From Euglena gracilis (taxonomy: Eukaryota; Euglenida; Euglenophyceae; Euglenales), in contig CP154956.1 in assembly GCA_039621445.1 (NCBI GenBank), forward strand, positions 96,228,406 to 96,292,405: DNA of 64,000 nucleotides, given 5' to 3'. The notes under the pieces are model-generated. The model did not search any database, was not told the DNA's origin, and was given only the letters and a program-made list of their open reading frames with translations. Within the stretch, counting starts at the first letter, position 1. Each line of letters opens with the position of its first letter. Of the stretch, positions 1 through 11,587 are shown piece by piece. Position numbers and translations under genes: made by a program.

Positions 1-1100
1 AAGGAGTCCCCCGGCTCCCACCGCTGGCCTGGACCAATCCATCCAGTGCCCCTCCCCACTCTTTGTCACCGAGCCCCTGAGAAACCGTCAGGTTGCAGGC
101 GGCAACTTCCTTTGACGAAAGAGTGACCCCCACGGTTTTCGGTTCACCACCTCCCCAAATTGCCACGCCAAACTTGGGGGTATTCTTTATGCTGAAGGGT
201 GAGTCCTTGCTGCTCAGCCCCCCTTCACATTTCATCCCAAAACTGCTGTCAAAGACGCCCCCCCCCCCAGGAGAACGTCATCTCCATGGAGTGGCCTGCC
301 TCCCACCTGAAAAGCAGGGATACTGTAAACATTTGAAGGGAAAAAAAGACGTGAAAATTTTGTTTGCAGGAAATTCTGCTGCATTTCTGCCTGAGTTTTT
401 CCGATTTTGTTGAATTATTATATTTTCTGTTTTTTTTTCCTGTTTGTTCTACTTTCAGTTTCCTGTTCTGCTACAAAATGGATCCAACTGAAACATCTTT
501 TGACCCAGATTTGTCATATGTTAATGGCGTAACAGCTCGAGGGGGAGGGCAATCTATTAGAGGGACTTCTTCAACGCATTCCCCCGAAAACCAATTTGTG
601 TTTGGTGAATGCAGAAAATACCCATGACCCTGTTTCCAGACACTGCGGGTATTTCGAGTGCAAGAAGGCTGCACGGGCGAGGGCTTCCCGGGGCACATCC
701 CTCCAAGATGAGCCCCGCGCCGTGCCACCGACCAAACCCAAAGAAGATCGCAGCCAAAAGTTGAGAACCCGAGGCACCCCCCCAAACAATGGGTTGGGAG
801 CTCTGCTGCAAGACATCCAGTGGAACCTTTTGGGAGGGGTCTTATCTAAGAGGAATTTTTTTAGGAACGGTCCAAACCCACGCCCCCCCCCCCAGGGGAA
901 GGGGGGCTCGGAGGACCCACTTTGGGGGGGGGGTCGATTTTAGGGTAGATTCTTTCAGCGCTTCGCACTGAAAATTGAGGGAACCCCGCCTCCAGCGGGG
1001 TACCCACTCCCAACCCATCCCCGCGGGGGGAGGGGCGGCCAGGACCCACTTACTCCCCGGGTCATGAAACTTTAAAAAAATCTCTGATGGGTGTATGCAC
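1..1100. other. Intergenic or intronic, no gene recognised
   Basis: Poly-C and poly-G runs (for example near 260, 885 and 925), a T-rich stretch around 420-455, and a short GCGCTTCGC hairpin near 957-967. The open frames here lack splice borders and protein-like composition. Nothing supportable is coded. Confidence 0.5.
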
Positions 1101-2953
1101 CTTTGTTGACCAGGAAAGTGTTGGGACTGGCAGGGTGCGGTGCAGCCCAAGGGGCAGAGCGCCGGCGTTGCTGACCGTGTACAGCAGCGTGCTGCAGGCC
1201 ACGTCAGCACCGCAGCACCCCAGCAGGGCCAGGGCCGCGGCCATCCCGGGCCACATCGGGGACGTGCCCCACCCTGCGCAGCCGAGAGGGGGTCAAAGCG
1301 TCATCCGCACAACCTGAGCCCAAGAAGGTGCAGGTGCCGAAAAAAACATCATATAAAACTTGTATATACATTTACATAATATGTACATAATAAAATATGA
1401 TATAATCGATGTATATATGCATTGACTTGAAATGCTCATAAAATAGGTATATATATATATATATATGTATATGTATATGTATATATATAAAATGTGCTCA
1501 CATTTTATAGGATAACTTATTATGCTGATATAATAAAATTAATGCATAATACTTCTAAACTTTTTATTGTAATACTGTACAATAAAATATGGCATGTATA
1601 CTTCTTCAGAACATCCCGTGTGTTTGTGAGCCATGTCATGGCCACCGTTCCATACATCATAAAACATAAAAATCTGGACCTGGATTGGAGGGCCCATTAA
1701 CTTTGGTATCAAAAATGGCTCCAATGCCACGCTTCTTTTCGAGAAACGTCAGCGAATAAGCTCAGTAAAGTCAAATTGCATCAAAAAAGATGTGTGTTTT
1801 TGTGTGTGGTTGGCACAGGGTGTGTGTCATCAACAAGCGGTGTGAAGAACAGGAGATCCACCTTCTGTTTAAGACCCCCCAGGGGAGGGTCTGGGGTCTG
1901 GGGTCTGGGGTCTGGGTCTGGGGCCCCCAACCCACGCAGCCCGGCGCGGGACCCCCTGGGGGTCAGGGATTTTCTTACCCCCCCCCCCTATGTCCAACGA
2001 CCAGTAACCCCTGTCCTCTGACCAAAACATAAGGTAATGACAAAAAGCTGTCCTCTGACCGGGGGGGGGGGGGTGGTTGTTGGGGGGGGGGGGCAGGTCA
2101 AAATTTTCCTTCCGGCGCTTCGCGCCCCCATTTCCAGCCCTGTCAACAAATATTTACCTAATGGCACCCAAAACTGACATCCCTGGACAATTTTGTTGCG
2201 GAGATCATGCCAATAGAACATGCAAAGAAAATGTAAACGAAGGTTGGTGACCGATGTAAAGAGGCTCAGTGACGGAAAACACCGGCCACAGGAACAAAAC
2301 AGAATCACAGCGGCGCAACCATAGCGCAACTTCCTCTTCCTGTGTACTAGGCACGATCCCAGTTCTGTGGGAAATCTGCAGAGTCTGGATCCGTCACAAT
2401 CTGACGGCTGTGTATGAGCAGAGCCTGACGATCGTGCAAATCCTATGGGAATTAGCGACACGTATCACACGTGCTCGCGTGATCTCTTTTCCTCACAGGT
2501 GGCATTCTTATTCTCTTCATTATTGTCTGTTTCAAGTAAGAGGAAAATCCAGTGAACAAACTGAACAAGACTGTGAAGGAAAATTCTTTACAGCAGCCTG
2601 TCTTGTGCTTTGCCTTCGCATCAGGGAATTGGGACAAAGGGTTTTGTTACTCCAAAGATTCTTCCCTCACCTAAATAAGTGTGAACCAGGAGAAAGCAAA
2701 ACGGCTTTTCTGGGGCAAAAGGGTCAAAAGGAAATCCTTGGACATACAATTGGTAGCAGATTTAGGAAACGATCCCACACAGACGTTCCACACAGAAATA
2801 CAGAGAAACTCTGTGGTTGACTGGTGGTGAGGGACGTGCTGAGCCGTGAAACACAGTGTAAATGCTGTTCCTAGCCTCTAGCCAACCTTTAAGCACTGAT
2901 ACAGGTCTCAAGAAGCTCTGTTCATCATTCGCCGATACAACCTTTTCTGGGCC
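1101..2953 (-). CDS. Three consecutive exons of an unidentified minus-strand gene (partial)
   Basis: The exons are 2953-2855, 2442-2355 and 1273-1101. Each has a CAG or TAG acceptor and a GT donor, and their phases agree (0/0, 0/1, 1/0), so they join without a stop into about 120 codons that continue beyond the window's left edge. The first reads like GPEKVVSANDEQSFLRPVSV; the second contains ALLIHSRQIVTDPDSADFPQ; the third starts with WGTSPMWPG followed by a hydrophobic run (AAALALLGCCGADVACSTLL) that could be a membrane segment. I do not recognise the family. It may be the 3' continuation of the cyclase gene upstream or a separate gene. The phase agreement makes coding status fairly secure; function is unknown. 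Confidence 0.6.
1446..1489. repeat. (TA)n microsatellite
   Basis: An alternating TA/GTATA dinucleotide tract in an AT-rich interval (about 1370-1560) that holds no gene. Confidence 0.9.
1895..1925. repeat. Short GGGTCTG tandem repeat
   Basis: Four to five direct copies of a 7-bp GGGTCTG unit, flanked by C-runs. Confidence 0.8.
1979..2090. repeat. GTCGTTGGACA-family element fragment
   Basis: It begins with a C-run followed by CTATGTCCAACGACCAGTA, the same end seen at 26,360 and 62,966, then CTCTGACC boxes and G-runs. The matching right end is not present, so this is a one-ended fragment. Confidence 0.6.
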
Positions 2954-3719
2954 CTGTTTCACTGCTTATTTCTGTGAGTTTTTGGGTTTTTACCTTTGTT
3001 CCCACCTCAAAAGATGCAACGCACAACCCCCAACCCACAATTTGATTACAAATTGTTGATGAGTTGAAGAAGATTGCGGGGATTGGAACGGTTCAATGGA
3101 AACTTGTTCCGATTCCCGGCCCCACAAGCAACAACCACATCAAGACGTCATTGGCACAAGGCGAAACGCCTTTGTTGTTGCAAGGGGGCGATGAGCCTTC
3201 TTCATCCTCATTGTTATTGATTGTCCGGGATGTCGGCGGCAAAATGCCTTCCTCCGTCCCGATTCACCCATCTTTGAGGCGGCGAGGGGATGAACCCCTT
3301 GCCCAGGTACATTTGGACTGCAATGATGATAGAGATAAACCCCAATTACTCTTGGTTACCCATGTCACCCATGAACAAAGTGAGGGGTATGTGCCCTTTG
3401 CTCTGTTCACACCCAAAAGATCCACAGTGGAAGCACCGGTGGGCCATTTGGAGTGCAACTCGGTGGAAACACCGTGTTTTTTTTAACCCCCCCCCCCTCA
3501 ATTACCACCCCCCACACCATATCGCGCATTGCCAGGATTACCCGCGGAAACTGCGGTTTTCCCTGCATTGCCCTGGAATACAGATATGCCTCTGGTGGTG
3601 TCGGAAATCTCTGGTGCCGTTTCCGTTATGGAGGATTATGATGAAGGTTTGACACCCCCGGTGATGTTTACCAAATTCTCGGTCAACAACCAGCGGATCA
3701 CCCACTGAACAAGCAAATT

Positions 3720-4030
3720 TTGCAGGTCCACCAATGTGTTGCGGAATGCGCAACCATGCTCAACAAGGTTTTGCAGTTTGATGAGGACAATCAAAAGGTT
3801 GTCAACACCAAACTGGAATTTTGCTGGAATTATTTGCAAGAAATCGGCAAATATTGCCAACACAATTTTGAAAATGCGGGGAAAGACCTTCAGCATTTTC
3901 GAGAAAGTGTTGACAATATTTTACGCATCCAACTCCCACAAAATTTCCAACAAATCAGTGAAACACTGCAAGAAGCGGAAACGCGGAATGATTCCAAGTT
4001 TCTGCATGTGCAAGATGCACCATGGGTTGG
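3720..4030 (+). pseudogene. Gag-like/coiled-coil segment of the DIRS element
   Basis: About 100 residues rich in Gln, Asn, Glu and Leu with helical spacing (for example QLPQNFQQISETLQEAETRN), consistent with a coiled-coil Gag-like protein. It is in the same frame as the start of the RNase H region. The assignment to Gag rests on position only. Confidence 0.4.
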
Positions 4031-4730
4031 GATTTTGCAGTACCCATACCCCCCCCAGCTGAAAGTGGAATTCAAGAACCTCAAAGATTTTTTGGTGCCA
4101 GGGGCAGGTCGACCCTTCTTTAAAAACACCCAAACATGTGCTGCACTCAGATTCATCCACCCGGTCCTGGGGGGGGTGGACAGCACACAAAATTTATTCA
4201 TTCAAGAGTTTTGGAGGGAGCAAAATTTGCTCCACATAAATGTAAAGGAATTGGCTGCTGCAGTAAACACGGTAAAAGCCTTTGCAAAAAAAGGGGGAGA
4301 CTTTCCTACTAAAAGTGGACAATCAGGTAGCACTCAGCTACCTGCCGGGGGGAAAGAAATGGGGGGGGGAGAAAGAGCACTTAAACAGAATTTTACCCCC
4401 CCTTTTCAAGTGGTGCTGGGAAAACAAAATTCAGCTCCAGGCCTCAGAAAAAATGGTGGCAGACCCCCTGACAAGGTGGTCAGAAGACAAGGGGATTATA
4501 CCCTAAACCCCACGATCTTTCAAAAAAAAATTACAGATTTTTTCAAAAACACATCACCCCCTCAGTGGACATGTTTGCATCCCCAGGGAACACAAAGTTC
4601 CCAAAGTTTTGTTCCAGATGGCCTCAACACCAGGCTTTTCTGGTTGATGCTCTAAACTGCAGCCTGGATGGGGAAGTGCATGCCAACCCCCCCTGGAAAG
4701 TCATAATGCCCCAGCTCATCAAACTTTAGT
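4030..4730 (+). pseudogene. RNase H region of the DIRS polyprotein, frameshifted
   Basis: One frame carries LLHINVKELAAAVNTVKAF, the typical opening of this RNase H. The frame then shifts near 4280 to LKVDNQVALSYL and EHLNRILPPLFKWCWENKIQ, with VADPLTRW as the ADxLSR-like box. It shifts again to GDYTLNPTIFQKITDFF, then VDMFASPGN, LVDALNCSLDGEV and ANPPWKVIMPQL. Family knowledge: DIRS and related elements place this VDxFAS...DA...NPPW block directly after RNase H. At least three frame changes mark a pseudogene. Confidence 0.75.
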
Positions 4731-4823
4731 TAGTTAAGTTAGTGGTTCCCCTCTGCCAAGGAATGTTCAAAAATTGTTGGGGGGAATCAATGCCCAGGCC
4801 AAAATGGCCGCTGGCCTGCAGCA

Positions 4824-5770
4824 TTGTTTCAGGTCCCTTTTGGAACAGCAAAAAAAATGTCAAATTCAGATATCGATAATATCTTAAAAAGTAACTCCAC
4901 TTTAATGAGATATGACTGGGCCTTCAGAAAATTGTATGTGCTGCTGCAAGACAAAGGTCTGGACCCCCTGCAGGCAACCACCTTGGACATTGTGTCCAGC
5001 ATCCTGGAGTTGCACAAGCTGTCGAGTGCTGAGTCCAGAAACACTTTATTTGCTGTCACATCACTCCGTGGTTTCCACCATATTTCTTTTCACCCTCTGC
5101 TGAAGAATGTCAGATCCTGTTGGAACAGAAATGTTCAGAAATATGCAACATTTTGGGATCCCTTACCAATCTTACAAAAACTGGGGCAGGGGGGTCACTG
5201 GACATCATATCCACCAGTGAGTTGAGACTCAAAATAATCAGTTGTTCAGACTTTTGGCCTTACATAGAGGAATTGACCTAGCCAGAACACAGAGGTCTAT
5301 CTCTGTGTTGGTGGGGAAAAATTTCATTTTGGTCCAAAGAAAGGGCTGGAAAGTTCCAAAAAAGGAACAACTTTCAAAAAATGATTCCAACCCCCTCTTA
5401 TCCCCTTATCATGTCATGAGGGAGTATGTGAAACGTACATCCTTTTTGCCCCCCCCCGGGGGCCCTTGCTGCGGAGTTTGGATGGGAAGAAACCCCTCAC
5501 CTCCAATACCATTAATTCTTTGACGAAAGATCTCATGAAGAAAATTGGGATCCCAGTTTCTCACTGGACTGCTCACTCTACAAGGTGGGCTGGTGTTTTA
5601 AAGCAAAAAAATTGGGGTTTTCACGTGAAGAAGTTCGTGAACTGGGCCAATGGAGGAGTTTTCCAAGCTTCCAAGCTTTTTCAGCACACTATTTAAGATT
5701 AGGTGCAGTGGAAAAGGTGGAAAAACTTTTCAATACAGCAGGGGGCGTGCGCAACACCTCACCCCCAGAG
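4824..5770 (+). pseudogene. Tyrosine recombinase of the DIRS element, frameshifted
   Basis: An N-terminal core-binding-like helical region (MRYDWAFRKLYVLLQDKGLD) is followed by LALHRGIDLARTQRS, which probably holds the first catalytic Arg. Next come a stretch matching the pre-HxxR segment and WTAHSTRWAGVLKQKNWGF, the H-x-x-R box. In a shifted frame, VRELGQW...FQAFSAHYLRL carries the terminal His and nucleophile Tyr. The two frames overlap at 5585-5697, so a single-base indel separates the HxxR box from the Tyr. Reaction by family: integration of circular DNA into the genome. This copy cannot make an intact enzyme as read. Confidence 0.8.
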
Positions 5771-5791
5771 TGTGCGCTGCCCGAATGGTCT

Positions 5792-6144
5792 GGCACTCCC
5801 AGGAAGGATGACCTGGGAGGAACGGACCATGAGAGCGAAGCAAAAGAGGTAGGTGAGCCCACCCAACCCAACCCCAAAAAACGCTCCCCCCGCCCCCCCC
5901 CCCCTGAGGGGGGAAACGAGCCCGCAAGCCAGAAGGGGGACCCCTCCCTCCGGTTCACCTTCGCCAAGAAGTTGTCGGAGACATCGGCAACGCCAACTCC
6001 GGCAAGAAAACCTGCAGTAAGAAAGACCCCGCCAAAAAAAAAAACAATCAAACAACACGCCGGCAAAAGAAGCAGGACCTCACCCCACTCTTGTGCTTCG
6101 CCCTCATGGTCCGTTCCTCCCAGGTAATGCTTCCTGGGAGTGCC
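5792..6144. repeat. Inverted repeat pair at the DIRS 3' end
   Basis: The arm 5792-5842 (starting GGCACTCCCAGGAAG) is repeated in inverse orientation at 6094-6144 with only a few mismatches over about 51 bp. The roughly 250 bp between them encode, in one frame, a Lys/Arg/Pro-rich stretch (ARKPAVRKTPPKKK). Terminal and internal inverted repeats are a hallmark of DIRS elements. Confidence 0.75.
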
Positions 6145-6889
6145 ATTGACCGTCAAACCACCGCTCGACCAACGCTAGCAACTCAATTTGGGAAATGATT
6201 GGGGTGCTTCTGAAGAACATTGGGTGCCATCATTTTTTCGAGTAAGAATCCAGCAGGGAGTGAAAACTGCACATGGATCCCCCAGATGCTTGGCCAGCAG
6301 GGCCAAGTTTGCATGTCAAAATTTCAGCACGCCATGCGCAAAATACGCCAAAATCTTAAAAATGGCCAGGATCGTAAGTTGAACACATTTTTGGGGCCAA
6401 TTTTGATCTCTTACAAATTTTGCCAAGCACCCCCCCAAGCCTCTGACTCCAGGTGCCCAAATTGGAGTGTTTATGATCGGGGGGGGGGGGTCACTGCCAC
6501 AAGAAGCCAAAAAAAGAAAACTCAAAAAAGCCGAATGTTGAAGTCACTGAAGAGAAGGGTAAAAGAACAAAAAAATGTGCGTCATCACTGCAGGTGATGC
6601 ACAGAGCACAAGGAACATCGTCGGAATGGCTCTGTGTGAAGGAAGTTGGACCGCTGGGCAGTTTTGGGAATGCCTGCCTGGAAAGAGAGAGCCGGATAAG
6701 GTTGCTTTTTTTGAAAAAATGAAGGGAAAAAAACAGAAGAGAAAAAACAAACAAACAAACAGAGGAAGAACAATCAACACATATTGAAAAGCATCAAGAA
6801 AACTGAAGAAAAAGCGTGGGATCAAAATCAACGCATTCTTGTTGCCTCTGCGATTTCCCCCCTTGCTCCACACACGGCCACATGCACCA

Positions 6890-6955
6890 CAGGGGAGGAC
6901 AGACCCAAAGAGCTGCCAGAGGGTGGCAGATACAACGTCGAGTCCGCGATGCCCG
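6890..6955 (-). CDS. Candidate minus-strand exon
   Basis: A good acceptor (CTGTCCCCCGCAG) lies just above 6955, and the following GC-rich stretch reads GIADSTLYLPPSGSSLGLSS in one frame. The 3' border and frame are not certain; two other frames are also open. It could belong to the same gene as the exons at 1.1-2.95 kb. Confidence 0.3.
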
Positions 6956-7242
6956 CTGCGGGGGACAGATGGGGGACAGAAGCGGGTCAGCTGTGTTCGG
7001 CACTCGTTTGAGACCGCCGGAGCAGAGCAGCGCCCCAAAATATGCACTCGATACCTCGAAAACCCATCTTCAAAGACTTCCTCTTGGTCTGTCCAGGGGT
7101 TTTGTTACGCTGGAGGGGACCCTACCGGGGGTCCAGCCAGCCATCACCTTTTTTCCAGCCAGCGCCAACCAGCTGGGATGCAACCCCCCCGGGGGGGGGG
7201 TCTGCTGAAATAAAATTTGGGCCAGCCCAGCAAATCTGGATG

Positions 7243-7542
7243 CAGGGGTTTTTTTTTTTCAAGACTGGGGGGGAGAGGGGGAGGGGTCAACACCCACCCA
7301 CCCACCCACCCCCTGGGGTGGGCCCCTGGTGGAGGGGGGTCCCGGAGGACCCACCCAAAATGCCCGAAAATGGCCAAAATGCTAAAAATATCCCCTTTTT
7401 CAGAATTTTCGACGCCTTTGGCGCCGAAAAAGATATACCCACCAGCCCCGACACCCCCCCCAGAGGGGAGGTGGGTCCAAGGGACCCACCCCCCCTCCCC
7501 CCCATCCCCCAGGGGAGGGGTCCAAGACAAAAAAAACCCCTG
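7243..7542. mobile_element. hAT-like MITE, 300 bp, TIR CAGGGGTTTTTTT
   Basis: It starts CAGGGGTTTTTTTTTTTC and ends AAAAAAAACCCCTG, an inverted pair. The 8 bp on the left (TCTGGATG) match the 8 bp on the right (TCTGGGTG) at 7 of 8 positions. CAGGG-type ends with 8-bp target duplications are diagnostic of hAT. The interior is C/G-run rich with a GGCGCC hairpin and no coding capacity. Confidence 0.8.
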
Positions 7543-8079
7543 TCTGGGTGGGAGTGGAAAAAAATGCAAACGAAAAAAGATCCGTCCAAAGAATTACCAT
7601 CCTTCACATTCACAAAGCGTGAGAATTGATGCATCTTTTTGGAAGATCAGGAGGTGGTCGGCAAATAGCCGAACTGCACCCCCCAGATGGGGGGGGGGCG
7701 TCGTCACCGATGGCTTGATTAGGATTTTTTGTTCTAATTTACAGTCATTGTTCCTGTTTTTTTTTACCCTTGATCTATTCTGTCGAAATCTTCAAAAAAG
7801 GGCAGATTTTCGGGCAATAAATCTAGGGTCTATTCCAAATAGTGGAGCTTAATATGGGAGGGGGTTCCAAAAAATATTCAGCTCCCTGAAAAAAAAGCTT
7901 GCATAAAAAAAAAGCAAAATAAGAATGAAAAATATATTCCATTGACTACCTTGACAAATATAAAAAAAAATTCTGAAAGGTAAGTCGTTCAGCGTGATTC
8001 TCCTGTCCACAAGCACAATGGCTCTTCACCCTGGTGGGGCCAAAGAAAAGAATAAGAGAACTGGCTGAAAGGCCCTGAT

Positions 8080-8340
8080 TCAACCCAAACGCTCTTTTCT
8101 GTGTGCGCGCGCGTGTGTGTGCAAACCAGGGTGATATGCTGAGGTGCAGTGTCGTTTGCAGTTGGGGATGAATAGAATGCAATTTATGGCGGACAGCGAA
8201 GCTGGCCTTGTCATCAAGATGGCCAGAGGCCAGATGGAGAGAAGCCAGAGGTGGCGTGGGGTGCAGGAAGTGCGGAGGGAAGACCCCTGCTGGCACAGCA
8301 ACGTGGCCGTGGCCTCGCCAGTCAGAAGCAAAAGACGCCA
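8080..8340 (-). CDS. Possible minus-strand exon, weak
   Basis: All minus frames are open. One reads SGHLDDKASFAVRHKLHSIH and another has a hydrophobic stretch. There are pyrimidine-rich tracts with AG, but no phase partner was found. Reported only because the composition differs from the surrounding repeat DNA. Confidence 0.2.
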   Translation of the reverse strand, partial: WRLLLLTGEATATLLCQQGSSLRTSCTPRHLWLLSIWPLAILMTRPASLSAINCILFIPNCKRHCTSAYHPGLHTHARAHRKERLG

Positions 8341-8639
8341 TTGAGGAAACGGTGTCGAGCCTCCGGGCGAATCCTCCCCAACCCCCGAATCATCACAATT
8401 CCGTCGCTCCATTGAGGCGCCAAGCCCGCACCAAACAGGTCATGTGGCCCCAACTCCACTTTCTTCCAATCCCAAAAAGCTGAAATCCGAGATTGCCGAA
8501 ATGGGCAGAAACCTGCGACTTGATGTTTTTAGGCCCATGCCAAATGCCCAGCCAACACACAAGACACTTGTGATTTCAGACAACCAGTGTAATTGAAGGG
8601 CAGCAAAGAAAGTGCTTTAGGAGGACGAGATTAAACAGG

Positions 8640-9250
8640 GGGAAATTGATATCGGAGGCCATTGGAAAATTGTGGGAAAAAATTTGCGGAAAAATTGCGT
8701 GAATTGCCGTCGTGGGGATTGTGCAAGTCGCTAGAGGGACCTAGCAGACTTAGGGGACCGAGAAACCTTTCACAAATTGGGTCATTTGCAACATAGGTGT
8801 CAATTTGAGCCGCTATTCACATTTTTTTACAACAAAAAAAATTCAAAAAGCAGGATTATGTAATTTTGGGAACGATTCTGGATTGGATTCTTGGGTGAAA
8901 AATCCGAAAATGGCGAAAATGCCGAGAATTTTGGTATCAGGTAAAATTTTTCTCAGTCGAAATTATTACCCAGCAGAAATTGGGGGAGCACCTAAAAAGG
9001 CTCAGAAATTGCTAAAATTTGACACGAAAATCTGTGAAATTTGACAAATTGTGGCAAATTTGCAACAGAATAACCAGAAAAGCCCCTGGGTTCCCCTGTG
9101 AAACGTTTAAGAAATGGCCAGAATTCATTTCGCCTTCCATCTCAGGTTCATGTGGAAAATGCGGAAAAGAAAAAAAAATGCGGAAGAATAATGGAAATTG
9201 TGGGAAAATTGTGGGAAATTGCGGAAAAAACTGCGGATATCCCCCTCTAG
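8640..9250. repeat. Dispersed non-coding repeat sharing an AATTATT..CCAGCAG block
   Basis: The segment around 8940-9030 (CAGTCGAAATTATTACCCAGC, then AAATTGGGG, then CCTAAAAAGG) recurs at about 40,515-40,600 and 60,245-60,310. The 5' part (TTGATATCGGAGGCC) recurs at 59,953. Stop codons occur in all frames and the interior is rich in GGAAATTGCGG-like strings. It is probably an old, non-coding transposon family. Confidence 0.55.
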
Positions 9251-10890
9251 GTTAAACCAAATTAACCCGTGTTGAAGGATACTCACGTCGCATGTCCGGA
9301 GGCATATCAGAGTTTAAAAAATGAAAACAAACAGTGATTTTGAGGGGAGTTTTTTGATTTTGCCTTTAATTCTAGGTCTAGCCCAGCAAATGGCCAGACG
9401 GGCACTATTCCCGGCCCCAAATCGATCCACCCCTCCTTTTCCAAAACCCACCATGCGCGACCCCCCCCCCAAATCAACCCACCCACCTGCCCACCCAAAA
9501 CCCAATCAAAACTGGCAAAAAAAAAAACCTTCAAAACCTTGTTCAAGCCGGCCTTTTGCCAGGCTGGACTGACCCATGGCGCACCCCACCCCCCTCCAGC
9601 GCTTTATTTTTTAAGATCGTAATGCCTTTGATGCATTGAAATTTTCACTCAGGCAATTTCTCAAAAAATTATATTGGAAATTATCAGACATTAATTACAA
9701 GTAAACTCAGATCAAATCACATTAAATCACGTCTGGAGTTTTCTGTCAGCACACGTTTTTGCGAAAAAAGCTAACTCCTTCAGTGGGCGAAGGGATTGTC
9801 AAACTCAAAAAAAAAATGAAAAAAATAAACACACAAAGAAACACCCAGTAATGTGGAAGTCCACACCGAAGACCACTCTAGGATAGACCTTTTAAAACAC
9901 TTGAAATCTTTGAGGGACGGGATTTTTTTTTATTAAGGACTGCCTTCAGTAACGGCTGGCCAACTTTTCAGTCATTTTTCTTTTCTGCTGACTGGCATTG
10001 CACCAATGTGTGCGACACACCCAAAATCAAAAAGATTAAAACCCCATTTTTTAGATTTTTAGATTTTTCAGATTCTTTTGGATAGAGGATGTTCCAGCCA
10101 ATTATTTTTTCCCCCAAGTTGGGACTTCATTTTCAGCTTGAATCAGCTGAATTTCAAAAAAATTGCCAAAACGTCCAAAGTTTTTTAAATAGGAATTTCA
10201 AGACATTTTGGCCTGTTTAAGGATTTTAAAAGATTTTTTGAGACGCCTTGCAAAAATTACCCCCTGAAGGCCCTGAGGGGGTCCAGCCGGCCGGCTGGAA
10301 AATGAAAGAAGGAAGTCCAAGGAAGCATCCTTGGGGATGCTTCTGCACTGCGTGCACCGCGTGTTTCGCACCGCGTGCAACGCGTGTTTCGCACCGCGTG
10401 CACCGCGTGGTACCGCGTGACAAGAATCAGGTGAAACCTTAAATGACTGAATGAGAGAAAAACACATGCAAAAACACCCATCAATCACAGCAAGCCAAAA
10501 AATTGATATAAAATGAGCCAAAAATGCATTCAAACAGCCAAAAAGTGTGCTAAATTGCCAAATGCAGCCCAACACGGCCAAAAATGGCCAAAATAAAAAA
10601 AAAATGAATGATGACCAAGAAAATGACCAAAAAGGCCAAAAGTTTCTGACTTGCAGGAAACCGGAAAAGAAAAAGAATGCAAATCAACTACAAATGGGGC
10701 ACATGTGAGAATTGTACATTCCGAAAGGATTCTTCTCGCGCGGTGCACGCGGTGCGGAAGCACCCCCCTTTGGGTGCCCAGAGGTGGGTCCGGCCCATGC
10801 ATTCGCTTTCAATTGTGTGAGTCCCCCCAGGAGTTTTTGAGAGCGAGGGGGGTAAGTGGTTTGGGGCTGCTGCTGGTTACCAACTGAGAA
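9251..10890. other. No gene recognised; short GC repeats
   Basis: AT-rich filler with homopolymers. At 10,340-10,412 there are several copies of a short GCACCGCGTG unit, echoed at 10,740-10,756. Open frames across them are repeat-driven. Confidence 0.5.
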
Positions 10891-10899
10891 AGGTGGGAT

Positions 10900-11270
10900 G
10901 GAAAAAAATTCCTGAATCAAAGACCAGTGCAAGGCATGGCATGAACCTTGGACCGCCTCCTGCTTCCCATCCATCGCTGTGCCAAGCCGAAATATTATAA
11001 GACCCGACCTTGGACCAGAAATTCCCACAACGCGGGGACAGATAATGCCGAACACCATAATAACATGGGACCACACACATACAGAGCATAGAGAAGCAGG
11101 GACGCCTTCATGCAAAGTACGCCAGGCACCAACAGCAACAGAAAATGCAACATTGTTGTTTGGAATCCCGAAGACGGTCTTTTTTGTTGAAATCCCTCGT
11201 TCCAAAGACGCCTCCACAATTCTGAAAGAAAAATACACTGTCCGTGAGGCTCCCAGCGAAATATGGAACA
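10900..11270 (-). CDS. Possible minus-strand exon(s), frame unresolved
   Basis: A pyrimidine-rich acceptor region ending in AAG near 11,112 and a good donor (GGTCCAAG then GTTCATG, near 10,940) frame about 170 bp. All three minus frames are open there. One is very hydrophobic (FLLLLVPGVLCMKASLLLYA); another reads SKVGSYNISAWHSDGWEAGG. No phase neighbour allows a choice. Confidence 0.3.
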
Positions 11271-11471
11271 AAGGGGGCGAACCATTTCGTTAGGATAAGC
11301 AATTGCCTCATAAGAAGAACTGCAAGAAAAATGCAAATGCCCCACGGCCGCCAATGCCCAACGTCCCTCAACCATGACTAACTCAGAAGTGTTTTTGGCT
11401 TTTGTTCGGAGGAAACAAAAATATGCTGGAAAGGAAATGCAATTTCACGGCCGCTGTTGGTTGCGCTCAAG

Positions 11472-11587
11472 CACCTATAATCAAGCCCAAAAATTTCCCC
11501 ATTTTAGGCCATTTTAGGCCATTTTAGGCCATTTTAGGCCATTTTAGGCCATTTAAGGCCATTTTAGGCCATTTTAAGGTATAGGTG
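11472..11587. repeat. Short unit bounded by CACCTATA/TATAGGTG holding an (ATTTTAGGCC)n array
   Basis: CACCTATA at 11472-11479 and TATAGGTG at 11580-11587 form an inverted pair. Between them are about eight tandem copies of the 10-mer ATTTTAGGCC (11,501-11,577). The same bounding octamers flank the larger structure at 13,061-15,863. Confidence 0.7.

Larger units (their letters stand above)
3064..6155 (+). mobile_element. Decayed DIRS-type (tyrosine-recombinase) retroelement
   Basis: The order gag-like region, RNase H-like region, then tyrosine recombinase is the order of DIRS elements. The RNase H end is followed by the VDMFASPGN-type motif and NPPW that DIRS polyproteins carry. A tyrosine recombinase with HSTR and a terminal HY follows, and an inverted repeat pair lies at the 3' end. 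Several frameshifts, often at G/C or A homopolymers, break the frames, so the copy is inactive unless sequencing indels explain them. No upstream reverse-transcriptase palm motif was recognised. Left boundary is uncertain. Confidence 0.75.

Noticed and set aside
1988-2820. Two overlapping frames of 157 and 183 codons on opposite strands
   Set aside because: The minus-strand exon 2,355-2,442 with clean borders explains the coding signal; the longer frames extend across intron and repeat DNA.
3064-3486. Copia-like integrase/protease fragment suggested by GIGTVQWKL
   Set aside because: The similarity is limited to a few residues, the rest of the frame does not fit, and the downstream genes are clearly DIRS-type.
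10320-10420. GCACCGCGTG repeats as a regulatory array
   Set aside because: Only a handful of imperfect copies with no adjoining gene; simple tandem duplication is sufficient.
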